A stretch of DNA of 64,000 nucleotides from Azospirillaceae bacterium. Its GTDB lineage: Bacteria; Pseudomonadota; Alphaproteobacteria; Azospirillales; Azospirillaceae. A program made the translations under genes and the position numbers. Positions within the stretch are counted from its first letter, which is position 1. The number at the start of each line of letters is the position of its first letter. The notes under the pieces were generated by a model, which saw only the letters and a list, made by a program, of their open reading frames with translations, ran no database searches and was not told the origin of the DNA. Of the stretch, positions 52,265 through 61,098 are shown piece after piece. Location: contig JAPWJW010000001.1 of NCBI GenBank assembly GCA_028283825.1, forward strand, positions 682,001 through 746,000. The letters run 5' to 3'.

Positions 52265-53008
52265 ATGCCTGCCGCCGTGCCGCCCCCTTCGTCTGTCGCG
52301 TCCCCGGTTCCCGGAACCGCGCCGGCGCATACCACCGCCGCCTCCGCGGCGCCGGAGCGGCTGACCCTGGCCTTGCCCAAGGGCCGCATCCTGGATGAGG
52401 TGCGCCCCCTGCTGGACGCCGTGGGACTGAAGCCCGAGGCCGCGTTCGACGATCCCAAAAGCCGCGCGCTGCGCTTCGCCACCAACCTGCCGCATGTGGA
52501 GATCATCCGCGTGCGCAGCTTCGACGTGGCGACCTTCGTCGCCTTTGGCGCCGCCCAGCTGGGCGTGTGCGGCAACGATGTGCTGATGGAATTCGACTTC
52601 CCTGAGATCTACGCGCCCCTGGACTTAGGAATCGGCCATTGCCGCCTGGCGGTGGCCGAGCCGGTGGCGGAGGCGCAGGCCGACGACCCCTCGCGGTGGA
52701 GCCACGTGCGCGTCGCCACCAAATACCCCGAGGTCACCCGCCGCCACTTCGCCCGCCGTGGTGTGCAGGCGGAATGCATCAAGCTGAACGGTGCCATGGA
52801 ATTGGCGCCCAGCCTGGGCCTGTGCCAGCGCATCGTCGACCTGGTCTCCAGCGGTGCCACCCTGAAGGCCAACGGCCTGGTGGAAATCGAGCATATTGCC
52901 GACGTGACCTCGCGCCTTATCGTTAATCGCGCCGCCTTCAAGACGCGGCACCCGGAGATCCAGGATTGGATCAACCGTTTCACTGAGGTTGTCAGCCATG
53001 CCGCGTGA
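52265..53008 (+). CDS. hisG: ATP phosphoribosyltransferase, short form
   Basis: A 247-residue enzyme that catalyses the first step of histidine synthesis (ATP + PRPP to phosphoribosyl-ATP). The core begins at [22 protein letters not shown] after a 30-residue Pro/Ala-rich extension. It includes [47 protein letters not shown] and the PRPP-site region [29 protein letters not shown]. It lacks the C-terminal regulatory domain, so it is the short HisG that needs HisZ, which is not in this window. Its end overlaps hisD by 11 bp. Confidence 0.96.
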   Translation: MPAAVPPPSSVASPVPGTAPAHTTAASAAPERLTLALPKGRILDEVRPLLDAVGLKPEAAFDDPKSRALRFATNLPHVEIIRVRSFDVATFVAFGAAQLGVCGNDVLMEFDFPEIYAPLDLGIGHCRLAVAEPVAEAQADDPSRWSHVRVATKYPEVTRRHFARRGVQAECIKLNGAMELAPSLGLCQRIVDLVSSGATLKANGLVEIEHIADVTSRLIVNRAAFKTRHPEIQDWINRFTEVVSHAA

Positions 53009-54290
53009 CCTGCGCACCACCGATGCCGGTTTTGAGGCCGCCTTCGACCAGCTGTTGCATGCCAAGCGCGAATCCCAGAGCGACGTGGCCGACGCCGTCG
53101 CCGCCGTGCTGCGCGACGTGCGCCTGCACGGGGATGAGGCGCTGATCAGCTACACCAGCCGCTGGGACCAGCTGGACCTGTCGCCCGGGCGCCTGCGCAT
53201 CACGGAGGGGGAGGTCGACGCCGCCATCGCCGCCTGCGATCCCGAGGTGCTGGACGCCCTGCGCCTCGCCGCCCGCCGGATCGAAGCCTTCCACCGCCGC
53301 CAGACGCCGGACGCCTACGACTATGTCGATGAGATCGGCGTGCGCCTGGGTGCCCGCTGGACGCCGCTGTCAGCCGTGGGCCTGTATGTGCCGGGGGGCC
53401 TGGCCTCATACCCCAGCTCCGTCCTGATGAACGCCATCCCGGCCAAGGTGGCGGGCGTGGAACGCCTGGCCATGGTGGTGCCGACGCCGGAAGGCGCCTT
53501 GTCGCCCCTGGTGCTGGCCGCCGCCCGCATCGCCGGCGTGGATGAGATTTACCGGGTGGGCGGCGCCCAGGCGGTGGCCGCATTGGCCTATGGGACGGCC
53601 ACCATCCGGCCGGTGGACAAGATCGTGGGACCGGGCAACGCCTATGTCGCCGCCGCCAAGCGCCAGGTGTTCGGCACCGTCGGCATCGACATGATCGCCG
53701 GCCCGTCGGAAATCCTGGTGGTGGCCGACGGCGCCAACGACCCGGCCTGGATCGCGGCCGACCTGCTGTCGCAGGCCGAACACGACAGCAGCGCCCAGTC
53801 CATCCTGATCAGCGATGACGCCGACTTCCTGAAGGCCGTGCGCGTCGCCGTGGACGCCCACCTGGGCAGCCTGCCGCGCGCCGTCATCGCCGGCGCCAGC
53901 TGGCGCAACAACGGCGCCACCATCCTGGTGCGCGACCTGGATGAGGCGGTGGCCCTGGTCAATCGCCTGGCGCCGGAACATTTGGAACTGGCGGTGGCCG
54001 ATCCGGACGCGCTGGCATCCCGGGTACGGCACGCCGGCGCCATCTTCCTGGGCCGCTACACGCCCGAGGCCATCGGCGACTACATCGCCGGCCCCAACCA
54101 TGTCCTGCCCACGGCGCGCAGCGCCCGCTTCTCCTCCGGCCTCAACGTGCTGGACTTCATGAAGCGCACCACCCTGGTGGGATGTGACGCCGCCAGCCTG
54201 GGCCGCCTGGGCCCCGCCGCCGCCATGCTGGCCGATGCCGAGGGGCTGGGTGCGCACGCCCTGTCCGTGCGCATCCGGCTGGGCGGCTAA
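52998..54290 (+). CDS. hisD: Histidinol dehydrogenase
   Basis: A 430-residue enzyme for the last two steps of histidine synthesis (histidinol to histidine, NAD+, Zn2+). Landmarks: [92 protein letters not shown] (Zn ligands) and LAPEHLEL with the catalytic Glu-His. Complete, with no missing motif. ATG 52998 follows GAGG at 9 nt and lies inside the hisG end. Confidence 0.97.
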   Translation: MPRDLRTTDAGFEAAFDQLLHAKRESQSDVADAVAAVLRDVRLHGDEALISYTSRWDQLDLSPGRLRITEGEVDAAIAACDPEVLDALRLAARRIEAFHRRQTPDAYDYVDEIGVRLGARWTPLSAVGLYVPGGLASYPSSVLMNAIPAKVAGVERLAMVVPTPEGALSPLVLAAARIAGVDEIYRVGGAQAVAALAYGTATIRPVDKIVGPGNAYVAAAKRQVFGTVGIDMIAGPSEILVVADGANDPAWIAADLLSQAEHDSSAQSILISDDADFLKAVRVAVDAHLGSLPRAVIAGASWRNNGATILVRDLDEAVALVNRLAPEHLELAVADPDALASRVRHAGAIFLGRYTPEAIGDYIAGPNHVLPTARSARFSSGLNVLDFMKRTTLVGCDAASLGRLGPAAAMLADAEGLGAHALSVRIRLGG

Positions 54291-54301
54291 GGGGGAACGG
54301 C

Positions 54302-54787
54302 ATGACGGCCACCAGCCGGCAGCGCATCGTCCATGTGGAGTTGGTGGAGCAGTCGGCCATCCGCCGCCGGCCGGAGGTGGAGCATGAGCGGGCGGTGGCC
54401 CTGTTCGACCTGGTGGAGGAAAACCAGCAGTTCCAGCTGGTGGACCACCCCGACGCCGGCCCCTTCCGCCTGTACCTGTCCATCGAGGACAACCGCATGG
54501 TCTTCGACCTGCGGGATGAGAGGGATGCGGAGGTCGACCGCATCACCCTGCCGCTGACGCCGTTGCGGGCGGTGGTGCGCGACTATTTCCTGATCTGCGA
54601 GGGGTATTACAAGGCCATCAAGACCGCCAGCCCGTCCCAGATCGAGGCCATCGACATGGGGCGCCGCGGCCTGCACAACGAAGGGTCCGACCTGTTGCGT
54701 GAACGGTTGGCATCCAAGGTGACCTTGGACCACGGCACCGCCCGCCGCCTTTTCACCCTCATCTGCGTCCTGCACATCCGGGGCTGA
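54302..54787 (+). CDS. UPF0262 family protein
   Basis: A 161-residue protein of the alphaproteobacterial UPF0262 family. The conserved pieces are RIVHVELVEQSAIRRRPEVEHERAVALFDLVEENQF-like opening, FRLYLSIEDNRMVFDLRDE, PLTPLRAVVRDYFLICEGYYKAIKTASPSQIEAIDMGRRGLHNEGSDLLRERL, and a final FTLICVLHIRG. The family has no known function but is regularly found right after hisD, as here (11 nt downstream), so it is likely in the same operon. Confidence 0.93.
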   Translation: MTATSRQRIVHVELVEQSAIRRRPEVEHERAVALFDLVEENQQFQLVDHPDAGPFRLYLSIEDNRMVFDLRDERDAEVDRITLPLTPLRAVVRDYFLICEGYYKAIKTASPSQIEAIDMGRRGLHNEGSDLLRERLASKVTLDHGTARRLFTLICVLHIRG

Positions 54788-54794
54788 GGACGCG

Positions 54795-55283
54795 ATGGCG
54801 GAGTTTCCGGATCCCTTCGCCGTCTTCGCCCCGGCCGTCCATCCGGCCCAGATCACCAGCGTGCTGTTCGCCTGCACCCACAACGCCATCCGCTCCCCCA
54901 TGGCGGCGGCCCTGCTGCGCCACCTGCATGGCCATCGCCTCTATGTGGACAGCGCCGGCGTGCGCGAGGGCGACCTCGACCCCTTCGCCGTCGCGGTGAT
55001 GGAGGAAATGGGCATCGACATCAGCCGCCACCGCGCCAAGACCTTCGACCAGCTGGAGGACACCAGCTTCGACCTGGTGGTGTCGCTGTCGCCCGAGGCG
55101 CAGCACCGCGCGGTGGAAATGACCCGCACCACCGCCTGCGACGTGGAATTCTGGCATACGCTGGACCCCAGCTTCATCGACGGCAACCGCGACACCCGCC
55201 TGGCCGCCTACCGCCAGGTGCGCGACGGCCTGCTGGCCCGTATCAAGCAGCGCTTCCCCATGGGGCCTGTGCCGGTGTTGTAA
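54795..55283 (+). CDS. Low-molecular-weight protein tyrosine phosphatase family protein
   Basis: A 162-residue protein of the LMW-PTP/arsenate reductase fold. The phosphate loop is CTHNAIRSP (Cys27, Arg33), followed by YVDSAGVREGDLDPFAVAVMEEMGIDISRHRAKTFDQL. The late FWHTLDPSF holds the general-acid aspartate. The third P-loop residues are H-N-A-I as in this his-linked subgroup. The substrate is unknown. It starts 7 nt after UPF0262 and is the expected fourth gene of the alphaproteobacterial hisGD cluster. Confidence 0.9.
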   Translation: MAEFPDPFAVFAPAVHPAQITSVLFACTHNAIRSPMAAALLRHLHGHRLYVDSAGVREGDLDPFAVAVMEEMGIDISRHRAKTFDQLEDTSFDLVVSLSPEAQHRAVEMTRTTACDVEFWHTLDPSFIDGNRDTRLAAYRQVRDGLLARIKQRFPMGPVPVL

Positions 55284-55312
55284 GGGCCCTTTTCACGCTG
55301 AGGTGCCGCTCC

Positions 55313-55711
55313 ATGACGATCAAAAGCACCCGTTGGCTTCCTATCCTCGGCCTGATGCTGGCCGCCAGCGCGTCCGCTGCCGGACGCGGCCACGCGCAGC
55401 GGGATGTTGAAAGCTATGCCATCGCCGCCTGCCTCACGGAACAGGAGCAGCCTTACTTGAAGGGCCAGGGCTTGGCTTGGGCCGAGGTCATCGTGCAGGG
55501 GCGTGGGCTGGGCCCGGAATCGCTGGGACCTGTTCGGGCGGCAGTGAAAGAGGCACTGGCCAAGGGCCATGTGCCGGTGGGGTTTGACGAGGCCCACCCC
55601 ATGGAGGGCAAGGCCCTGCCGGTGCTTTACTGCGTGGAAATCGTCGACAAGCCCGTGGTGCGCGCCGCCATCACCAAGGCGGTGGCCAGGATAGCCAAGG
55701 ACGGGCACTGA
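55313..55711 (+). CDS. Small exported protein of unknown function
   Basis: I cannot assign this 132-residue protein to a family. It has a signal peptide (to about residue 28, GRGHAQRD), two cysteines in the mature part (IAACLTEQEQPYLKGQGLAW and VLYCVEIVDKPVV) that could form a disulfide, and an alpha/beta-looking pattern. It lies 29 nt after the phosphatase on the same strand but is probably not part of the his operon's function. A faint likeness to small periplasmic immunity-type proteins is not enough for a call. Confidence 0.65.
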   Translation: MTIKSTRWLPILGLMLAASASAAGRGHAQRDVESYAIAACLTEQEQPYLKGQGLAWAEVIVQGRGLGPESLGPVRAAVKEALAKGHVPVGFDEAHPMEGKALPVLYCVEIVDKPVVRAAITKAVARIAKDGH

Positions 55712-55731
55712 CGGCTGACGGCGGTTCCGCG

Positions 55732-56637
55732 TCACCGTCCGTCCCGCCCATACCAGAACTTGTCCGGCAGGGCCGCCGTTTCCGGCGACAGCAGGGGGTT
55801 GGGGATGGTGATGCGGCGGCGGGTGTCCAGGCGGGCCTCGGCCAGCACCTGACGGATGTAGGGGCTATCGTTGAAGTATTTCAGGAACGACCCGTCCTCA
55901 TAGGCCTTCAGCAGGCCTTGCTCGATGGTGGCGGCCAGGGCCTCGTTGCCCTTGGCGGTGTAGAAATAGCTGTCGAAGGGATAGACCAGCATCAGGTCGC
56001 GCTCCACCGCCAGACTGGGCACGTCGGCGCGGCGCAACGCCACCTCGGCGAAGACCTCGTTGGCGCCGCGGGGGAAATAGTCGATGCGGTGCAGGCCCAC
56101 CAGGCGGAACAGCAGATCGTAGCGGAAGGTTTCCACCGGCAGCCCGGCCGCCTGCAGGATATCCACGTCGGGCCAGCCCAGCGCCTGGCCGGCGGTCAGC
56201 GCCCTTAAATCGTCCAGCGTGCGCACGGATGAGAAGCGCGCCTGGTCGGCCCGGTCGATGATGAACAGGCGATAACCCTGCACGCCGCGATAGAGGGGCA
56301 CGCGGATGGGGCGCAGCGCCTGCTCCAGCTTGGTGGACATGCCGTTCCACAGCAGGGTGATCTCCACCCCCTGTTTCAGGGCCACGGCGGCGCGGGCCTG
56401 TTCCATCACCGTGGCGCTGGGCCGGATGGTGTAATGCGCGCCCATCTTGTCCAACGCCAGGCGCAGCAGGCCCAGCGGATAGTCGTCGCGCGGGTCGGTG
56501 GCGCTTTCGCTGGCGCGGGGATAGACGATGGTGAAGGTCCCGGCCGCGGGTGCCGCCGATCCGGCGCCAGCAGCGGTGCAGGTCAGAAACGCCAGCACCG
56601 CGCCCGATAACGCCCTGGCCAGTTTCCCCAAACCCAT
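55732..56637 (-). CDS. Orphan periplasmic solute-binding-like protein (copy 2)
   Basis: A 301-residue protein with a signal peptide ending near AGAGSA and a type 2 periplasmic-binding-like fold: FTIVYPRASESATDPRDDYPLGLLRLALDKMGAHYTI, PLYRGVQGYRLFIIDRADQARF, QALGWPDVDILQAAGLPVETF and IEQGLLKAYEDGSFLKYFNDSPYIRQVL. These match copy 1 at 35.4-36.4 kb segment by segment. No transporter gene is adjacent. GGGGGAT lies 8 nt ahead of ATG 56637. It is divergent from the tricorn-like protease across 200 bp. Confidence 0.78.
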   Translation of the reverse strand: MGLGKLARALSGAVLAFLTCTAAGAGSAAPAAGTFTIVYPRASESATDPRDDYPLGLLRLALDKMGAHYTIRPSATVMEQARAAVALKQGVEITLLWNGMSTKLEQALRPIRVPLYRGVQGYRLFIIDRADQARFSSVRTLDDLRALTAGQALGWPDVDILQAAGLPVETFRYDLLFRLVGLHRIDYFPRGANEVFAEVALRRADVPSLAVERDLMLVYPFDSYFYTAKGNEALAATIEQGLLKAYEDGSFLKYFNDSPYIRQVLAEARLDTRRRITIPNPLLSPETAALPDKFWYGRDGR

Positions 56638-56837
56638 GGACGCCTATCCCCCACCCGTTCCCTGTTTCGGTCCGCGCCCGCAGCCAGGTCGGGCACCCGT
56701 GTTGCCGGCCCGCCATTTGGGGGCGGTATTCTTACAAATGATAGCGCGGCAAGCCGGGGCCAGGGAAAATGCACCGCCCGCGACGGTGCGGCCGGTGCGC
56801 CCGCCCGCCGGTTGGCCGTGGCGCTACCCTTTGGCTT

Positions 56838-59800
56838 ATGAAACAATCGCCGCCTTTGCTTCACAATCGGCGGTGTCTGATGCGTTGGCTTGGTGTGGCG
56901 CTTGTTTGCCTGATGGTCTCCGGTTCCGCGGCCCCGGGCCAAACCAAGACACCCGATGCCAAGCCCGACCCGAAGGACGGCCCGCCGCCCCTGATGCTGC
57001 AGCACCCCAGCCTGTCGGCCAACCAGATCGCCTTCGATTACGGCGGGCAGATCTGGACGGTGGCGCGGGCCGGCGGCCAGGCGCGGTTGCTGGTGGCGGG
57101 GCAGGGACAGAACAGCGGCCCCGTCTTTTCCCCTGATGGCGGCCTGATCGCCTACACCGGCACCTACGATGGCAACACCGATGTCTACGTCGTGCCGGTC
57201 AAGGGCGGGGAGCCGCGGCGCCTGACCTACCATCCCGGCCGCGACGTGGCCGTGGGCTGGACGCCGGACGGCAAGAACATCCTGTTCCGCACCCCGCGCA
57301 CCACGCCGCGCGACCTGGAAAAGCTGTACACCATCCCGGTGCAGGGCGGGGATGCCACCCTGCTGCCGCTGCCTTCGGGCTTCGAGGCCAGCTATTCCCC
57401 CGACGCCAGCCACCTGGCCTATACGCCCTTCTCGCAGTGGCAGCCGGCGTGGAAGCAATATCGCGGCGGTCAGACCGCGCGCATCTGGATCGCAGCCCTG
57501 GCGGATTCCAGCATCGTGAAGGTGCCGCGCGACAACTCCAACGACCGCAGCCCCCTGTGGGTGGGCGACACCGTGTATTTCCTGTCGGACCGCGACGGGC
57601 CGGTGGCGCTGTACGCCTATGACGTGAAGACGGCCAAGGTCGCGGTCGTGGTGAAGAACACCAAGGGTTTCGACATCCAGTCGGCGTCGGCCGGTCCCGG
57701 CGGCATCGTCTATGACCAGTTCGGCACGCTGAACCTGTATGACACCGCCACCCGCCAGGTGCACGCGGTGCCCGTCACCATCGCCGATGAACTGCCGCAG
57801 ACCCGCCCCCACCTGGAATCCCTGGATCCGGGCCAGATCCTGCACGCCGCCATCTCGCCCACCGGTAAGCGCGTGCTGTTTGAGACGCATGGCGAGATCC
57901 TGGCGGTACCGGCGGAAAAGGGCGATGTGCGCAACCTGACGCAAAGCCCTGGTGTGGCCGACCGCGACCCCGCCTGGTCGCCGGACGGCAAGACCGTCGC
58001 CTGGTTCTCCGACGAGGGCGGGGAATATTCGCTGCACCTGCGGTCGCCCGACGGGCTGGGGCCGGTCCGGGCGATCGGCCTGGGGCAGCCACCCAGCTAT
58101 TTCTATTCACCGGTGTGGTCGCCCGACAGCAAGAAGATCGCCTACACCGACAAGCGGCTGAACCTGTGGATGATCGACCTGGACCACCCCATCCCGGTGA
58201 AGGTGGACACCGACCGCTATGACAGTCCGGCCACCCACCTGGACCCGGCGTGGTCGCCGGACAGCCGTTGGCTGGCCTATTCCAAGCAGTTGCCCAACCA
58301 CCTGCACGGCATCTTCATCTACGGCCTGGCTGACAAGAAGACGCAGATGGTGACGGACGGGCGCAGCAACGCCACCTCCGCCCGCTTCGACCGGGGCGGC
58401 AAATACCTGTACTTCGTCTCTTTCACCAACAACGGCCTGGACCAGGGCTGGCTGGACATGTCCAGCATGGGCCGCGCCACCGATGGCCGGGTCTACATGA
58501 TGGTCCTGCGCCGCGACGACCCGTCCCCCCTGGCGCCGGAAAGCGATGAGGAGCCGGGGACGGCACCGGGCGACAAGGCCGACAAGAAAGACGACAAGAA
58601 GAAGGGCACCGACAAGAAGGATGACGACAAGAAGTCCAAGGACGTCCGCATCGACTTCGCCGGCCTGGACCAGCGCACCCTGGCCCTGCCCATTCCGCGC
58701 GTGAACCTGGCCGGGATCGAGGTGGGGGACGAGGGCATCGTCTTCGCCCAGGCCGCCCCCGTCGCCCTGACGGACGACGACTATGTCGACAGCGACGATG
58801 GCGGACCCAGCCTGGAAATCGCCCGCTTCGACCTGAAGACCCGCAAGCTGGACAAGTTCCTGGACAGCGTGGACGCCGGCAGCTTCGCCGTTTCCGCCGA
58901 CGGGCAGAAGGTGATGTACGCCCAGCACGGCAAGTGGTTCGTCAACGGGGCGGACAAGGCGCCGGACGCCGGCGCCGGTGCCCTGAAGATCGATGAGATG
59001 CAGGTGTGGGTGGACCCGCGCGCCGAATGGCGCCAGATGTACCATGAGGTCTGGCGGATCGAGCGCGACTTCCTCTACGATCCCAAGGCCCAAGGGTTGG
59101 ACATCCCCAAGGCCGAACGCCTGTACGCCCCCTTCCTGGAGGCGATGGCCGGCCGTGTCGACTTGAACGCCCTGTTCGCGGAGATGACGGGCCATATCGG
59201 CGTCGGCCACACCTTCGTCGGCGGTGGCGCCCTGCCGCGCCAGGACCGGGTCAACGTCGGCCTGCTGGGCGCCGACTACAAGGTGGTCAACGGCCGCTAT
59301 CAGTTCGCCCGCATCCTGGAGGGCGAAAGCTGGACGCCGGGTGCCCGCGCACCCCTGACCCAGCCTAGTGTCAACGTGGCGGTGGGCGACTATCTGTTGG
59401 CCGTCAACGGCAATGAGGTGAAGGCGGCGGACGGTGAGGTCTATCGCGCCTTCCTGGGCACCGCCGGCAAGCAGACGGTGCTGACCGTCGGTCCCCGGGT
59501 GGATGGCGGCAATTCACGCCAGGTGACGGTGGTGCCGGTGGCGTCGGAGGCCAAGCTGCGCCTGCGCACCTGGATGGAGGAGAACCGGCGCAAGGTGGAT
59601 GAACTGTCGGGCGGCCGCCTGGCCTACGTCTACCTGCCGGACACGGCCTCGGGCGGCTTCTCCAACTTCAACCGCTATTATTTCTCGCAAGTGGGCAAGC
59701 AGGGTGCCGTCATCGATGAACGCTTCAACCATGGCGGCGAGATCGCGGACTTCATCATCGACCAGATGAAAAAGACGCCGCAAATGGTGGACGCCACCCG

Positions 59801-60257
59801 CGAAGGGGAAGAGGTGGTGGAACCGGCCCAGGCCATCTACGGCCCCAAGGTCATGATCATCAACCAGATGTCGGGGTCCGGCGGCGACGCGCTGCCCTGG
59901 CTGTTCCGCAAGGCGAACATCGGGACCCTGGTCGGCGTGCGCACCTGGGGCGGCCTGGTCGGCATCGGCGGTTACCCGCCGCTGATCGACGGCGGCTCCA
60001 TCACAGCACCACGCTGGGCTCTCTACGGCACCAAGGGCGAGTGGGAGGTGGAGAACATCGGCGTCCCGCCGGATGTCGAGGTGGAACAGGACCCCGCCCT
60101 GGTGCGCCAGGGCCACGACCCTCAGTTGGAGAAGGCGGTGGCCGTGGCGCTGGACCAGTTGGCCAAGAACCCGCCCCCTGTCTTCAAGCGCCCGGCCTAC
60201 CCGGACCGCAAGCCGGTGCTGCCGGACAGCGTGCGGGATGGTGGGAGGGCAATGTAG
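56838..60257 (+). CDS. Tricorn-protease-like S41 peptidase
   Basis: A 1139-residue exported protein. After a signal peptide (AAPGQT, about residue 36) come WD40/Tol-like beta-propeller repeats (SPDGGLIAYTGTYDGNTDVYVVP, SPDGKTVAWFSDEGGEYSLHLRSPDG, SPDSKKIAYTDKRLNLWMIDLD). A Lys/Asp-rich insert at about 575-600 separates the propeller parts. Then come a tricorn C1 helical domain (WRQMYHEVWRIERDFLYDP), a PDZ domain (VAVGDYLLAVNGNEV), and the serine peptidase core with nucleophile region INQMSGSGGDALPW (about 1012-1014). Tricorn enzymes degrade oligopeptides in the cytosol of archaea; bacterial forms like this one are exported. ATG 56838 is chosen for its signal peptide; ATG 56880 is possible. 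Confidence 0.9.
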   Translation: MKQSPPLLHNRRCLMRWLGVALVCLMVSGSAAPGQTKTPDAKPDPKDGPPPLMLQHPSLSANQIAFDYGGQIWTVARAGGQARLLVAGQGQNSGPVFSPDGGLIAYTGTYDGNTDVYVVPVKGGEPRRLTYHPGRDVAVGWTPDGKNILFRTPRTTPRDLEKLYTIPVQGGDATLLPLPSGFEASYSPDASHLAYTPFSQWQPAWKQYRGGQTARIWIAALADSSIVKVPRDNSNDRSPLWVGDTVYFLSDRDGPVALYAYDVKTAKVAVVVKNTKGFDIQSASAGPGGIVYDQFGTLNLYDTATRQVHAVPVTIADELPQTRPHLESLDPGQILHAAISPTGKRVLFETHGEILAVPAEKGDVRNLTQSPGVADRDPAWSPDGKTVAWFSDEGGEYSLHLRSPDGLGPVRAIGLGQPPSYFYSPVWSPDSKKIAYTDKRLNLWMIDLDHPIPVKVDTDRYDSPATHLDPAWSPDSRWLAYSKQLPNHLHGIFIYGLADKKTQMVTDGRSNATSARFDRGGKYLYFVSFTNNGLDQGWLDMSSMGRATDGRVYMMVLRRDDPSPLAPESDEEPGTAPGDKADKKDDKKKGTDKKDDDKKSKDVRIDFAGLDQRTLALPIPRVNLAGIEVGDEGIVFAQAAPVALTDDDYVDSDDGGPSLEIARFDLKTRKLDKFLDSVDAGSFAVSADGQKVMYAQHGKWFVNGADKAPDAGAGALKIDEMQVWVDPRAEWRQMYHEVWRIERDFLYDPKAQGLDIPKAERLYAPFLEAMAGRVDLNALFAEMTGHIGVGHTFVGGGALPRQDRVNVGLLGADYKVVNGRYQFARILEGESWTPGARAPLTQPSVNVAVGDYLLAVNGNEVKAADGEVYRAFLGTAGKQTVLTVGPRVDGGNSRQVTVVPVASEAKLRLRTWMEENRRKVDELSGGRLAYVYLPDTASGGFSNFNRYYFSQVGKQGAVIDERFNHGGEIADFIIDQMKKTPQMVDATREGEEVVEPAQAIYGPKVMIINQMSGSGGDALPWLFRKANIGTLVGVRTWGGLVGIGGYPPLIDGGSITAPRWALYGTKGEWEVENIGVPPDVEVEQDPALVRQGHDPQLEKAVAVALDQLAKNPPPVFKRPAYPDRKPVLPDSVRDGGRAM

Positions 60258-60340
60258 GTATGTAACTACGTTTGGTCTTGATTCCTGACGCCGACTTCAA
60301 CATCATTATCGATGGCGAAGCTGGCATCCTGGAGATTTCA

Positions 60341-60577
60341 ATGACCCGCATTGTTTCCGCGCGCGATGCCAACCAGAAATTCTCGGATATCCTTGGCCAG
60401 GCGGCGGAGGGGGAGACCGTGATCATCACCCGCCGTGGTGCGCCGGTCGCCAAGTTGGTGCCCTATGCGCCGACGCTGGATGGCGGGGCTTGGGACCGGT
60501 TGATGACCATGCTGGAAAAGGGCCTGCCGCTGGGTGGGGGCACGTTCACCAGGGACGATCTGTACGACGACCGTTGA
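60341..60577 (+). CDS. Phd/YefM-type antitoxin (second pair)
   Basis: A 78-residue antitoxin: DNA-binding half MTRIVSARDANQKFSDILGQAAEGETVIITRRGAPVAKLVPY and a toxin-binding tail ending in GGGTFTRDDLYDDR. ATG 60341 follows GGAG at 7 nt. The partner PIN toxin starts 15 nt downstream. Sequence similarity to the antitoxin at 10.9 kb is limited to the family core, so the two pairs are probably not recent duplicates. Confidence 0.92.
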   Translation: MTRIVSARDANQKFSDILGQAAEGETVIITRRGAPVAKLVPYAPTLDGGAWDRLMTMLEKGLPLGGGTFTRDDLYDDR

Positions 60578-60592
60578 GCTGGGGGCGGTTGC

Positions 60593-61048
60593 ATGCGTTT
60601 CACAATCGACACCAACATCCTGGTCTACGCGGTGGACACCCAGGCCGGGGATCGGCACCGCACGGCGCTTGACGTATTGGCCAGAGCGCGGGGCCGGGAC
60701 TGCGTGTTGACCGTCCAGGTGTTGGGGGAGCTATTCCGCGCCCTAACAGGTAGGCACAAGGTTCCGGCATCGCATGCTGCTGCCATGGTTCAGGCGTGGC
60801 GGGACGCGTTGCCCGTGGTTGCTGCCGATGACCAATGCCTGGTGGATGCGATGGACGCCGTGACCGCCCATAATTGGTCGTTCTGGGATGCCATGATCTG
60901 GGCGACGGCCAAGCGTGCGGGTTGCAGGGTGTTGATCACCGAGGACGGTCAGGATGGCCGCACCCTGGGCGGTGTAACCCTGGTCAACCCCTTCGCACCG
61001 GTACCATCACCCTTGTTGTTGGCGGTGCTGGACGGTCCAAAACCCTAA
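60593..61048 (+). CDS. vapC: PIN-domain toxin, VapC family (second pair)
   Basis: A 151-residue PIN ribonuclease: IDTNILVYAVD (Asp6) first acidic site, VLGELFRALTGRHKV (middle Glu), and WSFWDAMIWATAKRAGCRVLITEDGQDGRTLGGVTLVNPF with the last acidic residues (WDA, TED). It is longer at the C-terminus than the 10.5-kb toxin. The stop codon lies inside the left arm of a long inverted repeat that also faces the antiporter gene. Confidence 0.92.
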   Translation: MRFTIDTNILVYAVDTQAGDRHRTALDVLARARGRDCVLTVQVLGELFRALTGRHKVPASHAAAMVQAWRDALPVVAADDQCLVDAMDAVTAHNWSFWDAMIWATAKRAGCRVLITEDGQDGRTLGGVTLVNPFAPVPSPLLLAVLDGPKP

Positions 61049-61086
61049 ATATGGAACTGGAAAGCGTGTCCATATTTAGGGTTTTG
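61038..61086. terminator. Bidirectional terminator: 18-bp perfect inverted repeat
   Basis: CAAAACCCTAAATATGGA, a 13-nt loop, and its exact reverse complement. The A-run on one side and T-run on the other would end transcription from both the toxin gene (plus) and the antiporter gene (minus). The arms are AT-rich, unlike the surroundings, and the toxin stop codon is inside the left arm. Confidence 0.8.
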
Positions 61087-61098
61087 AGCAAAAGTTGA

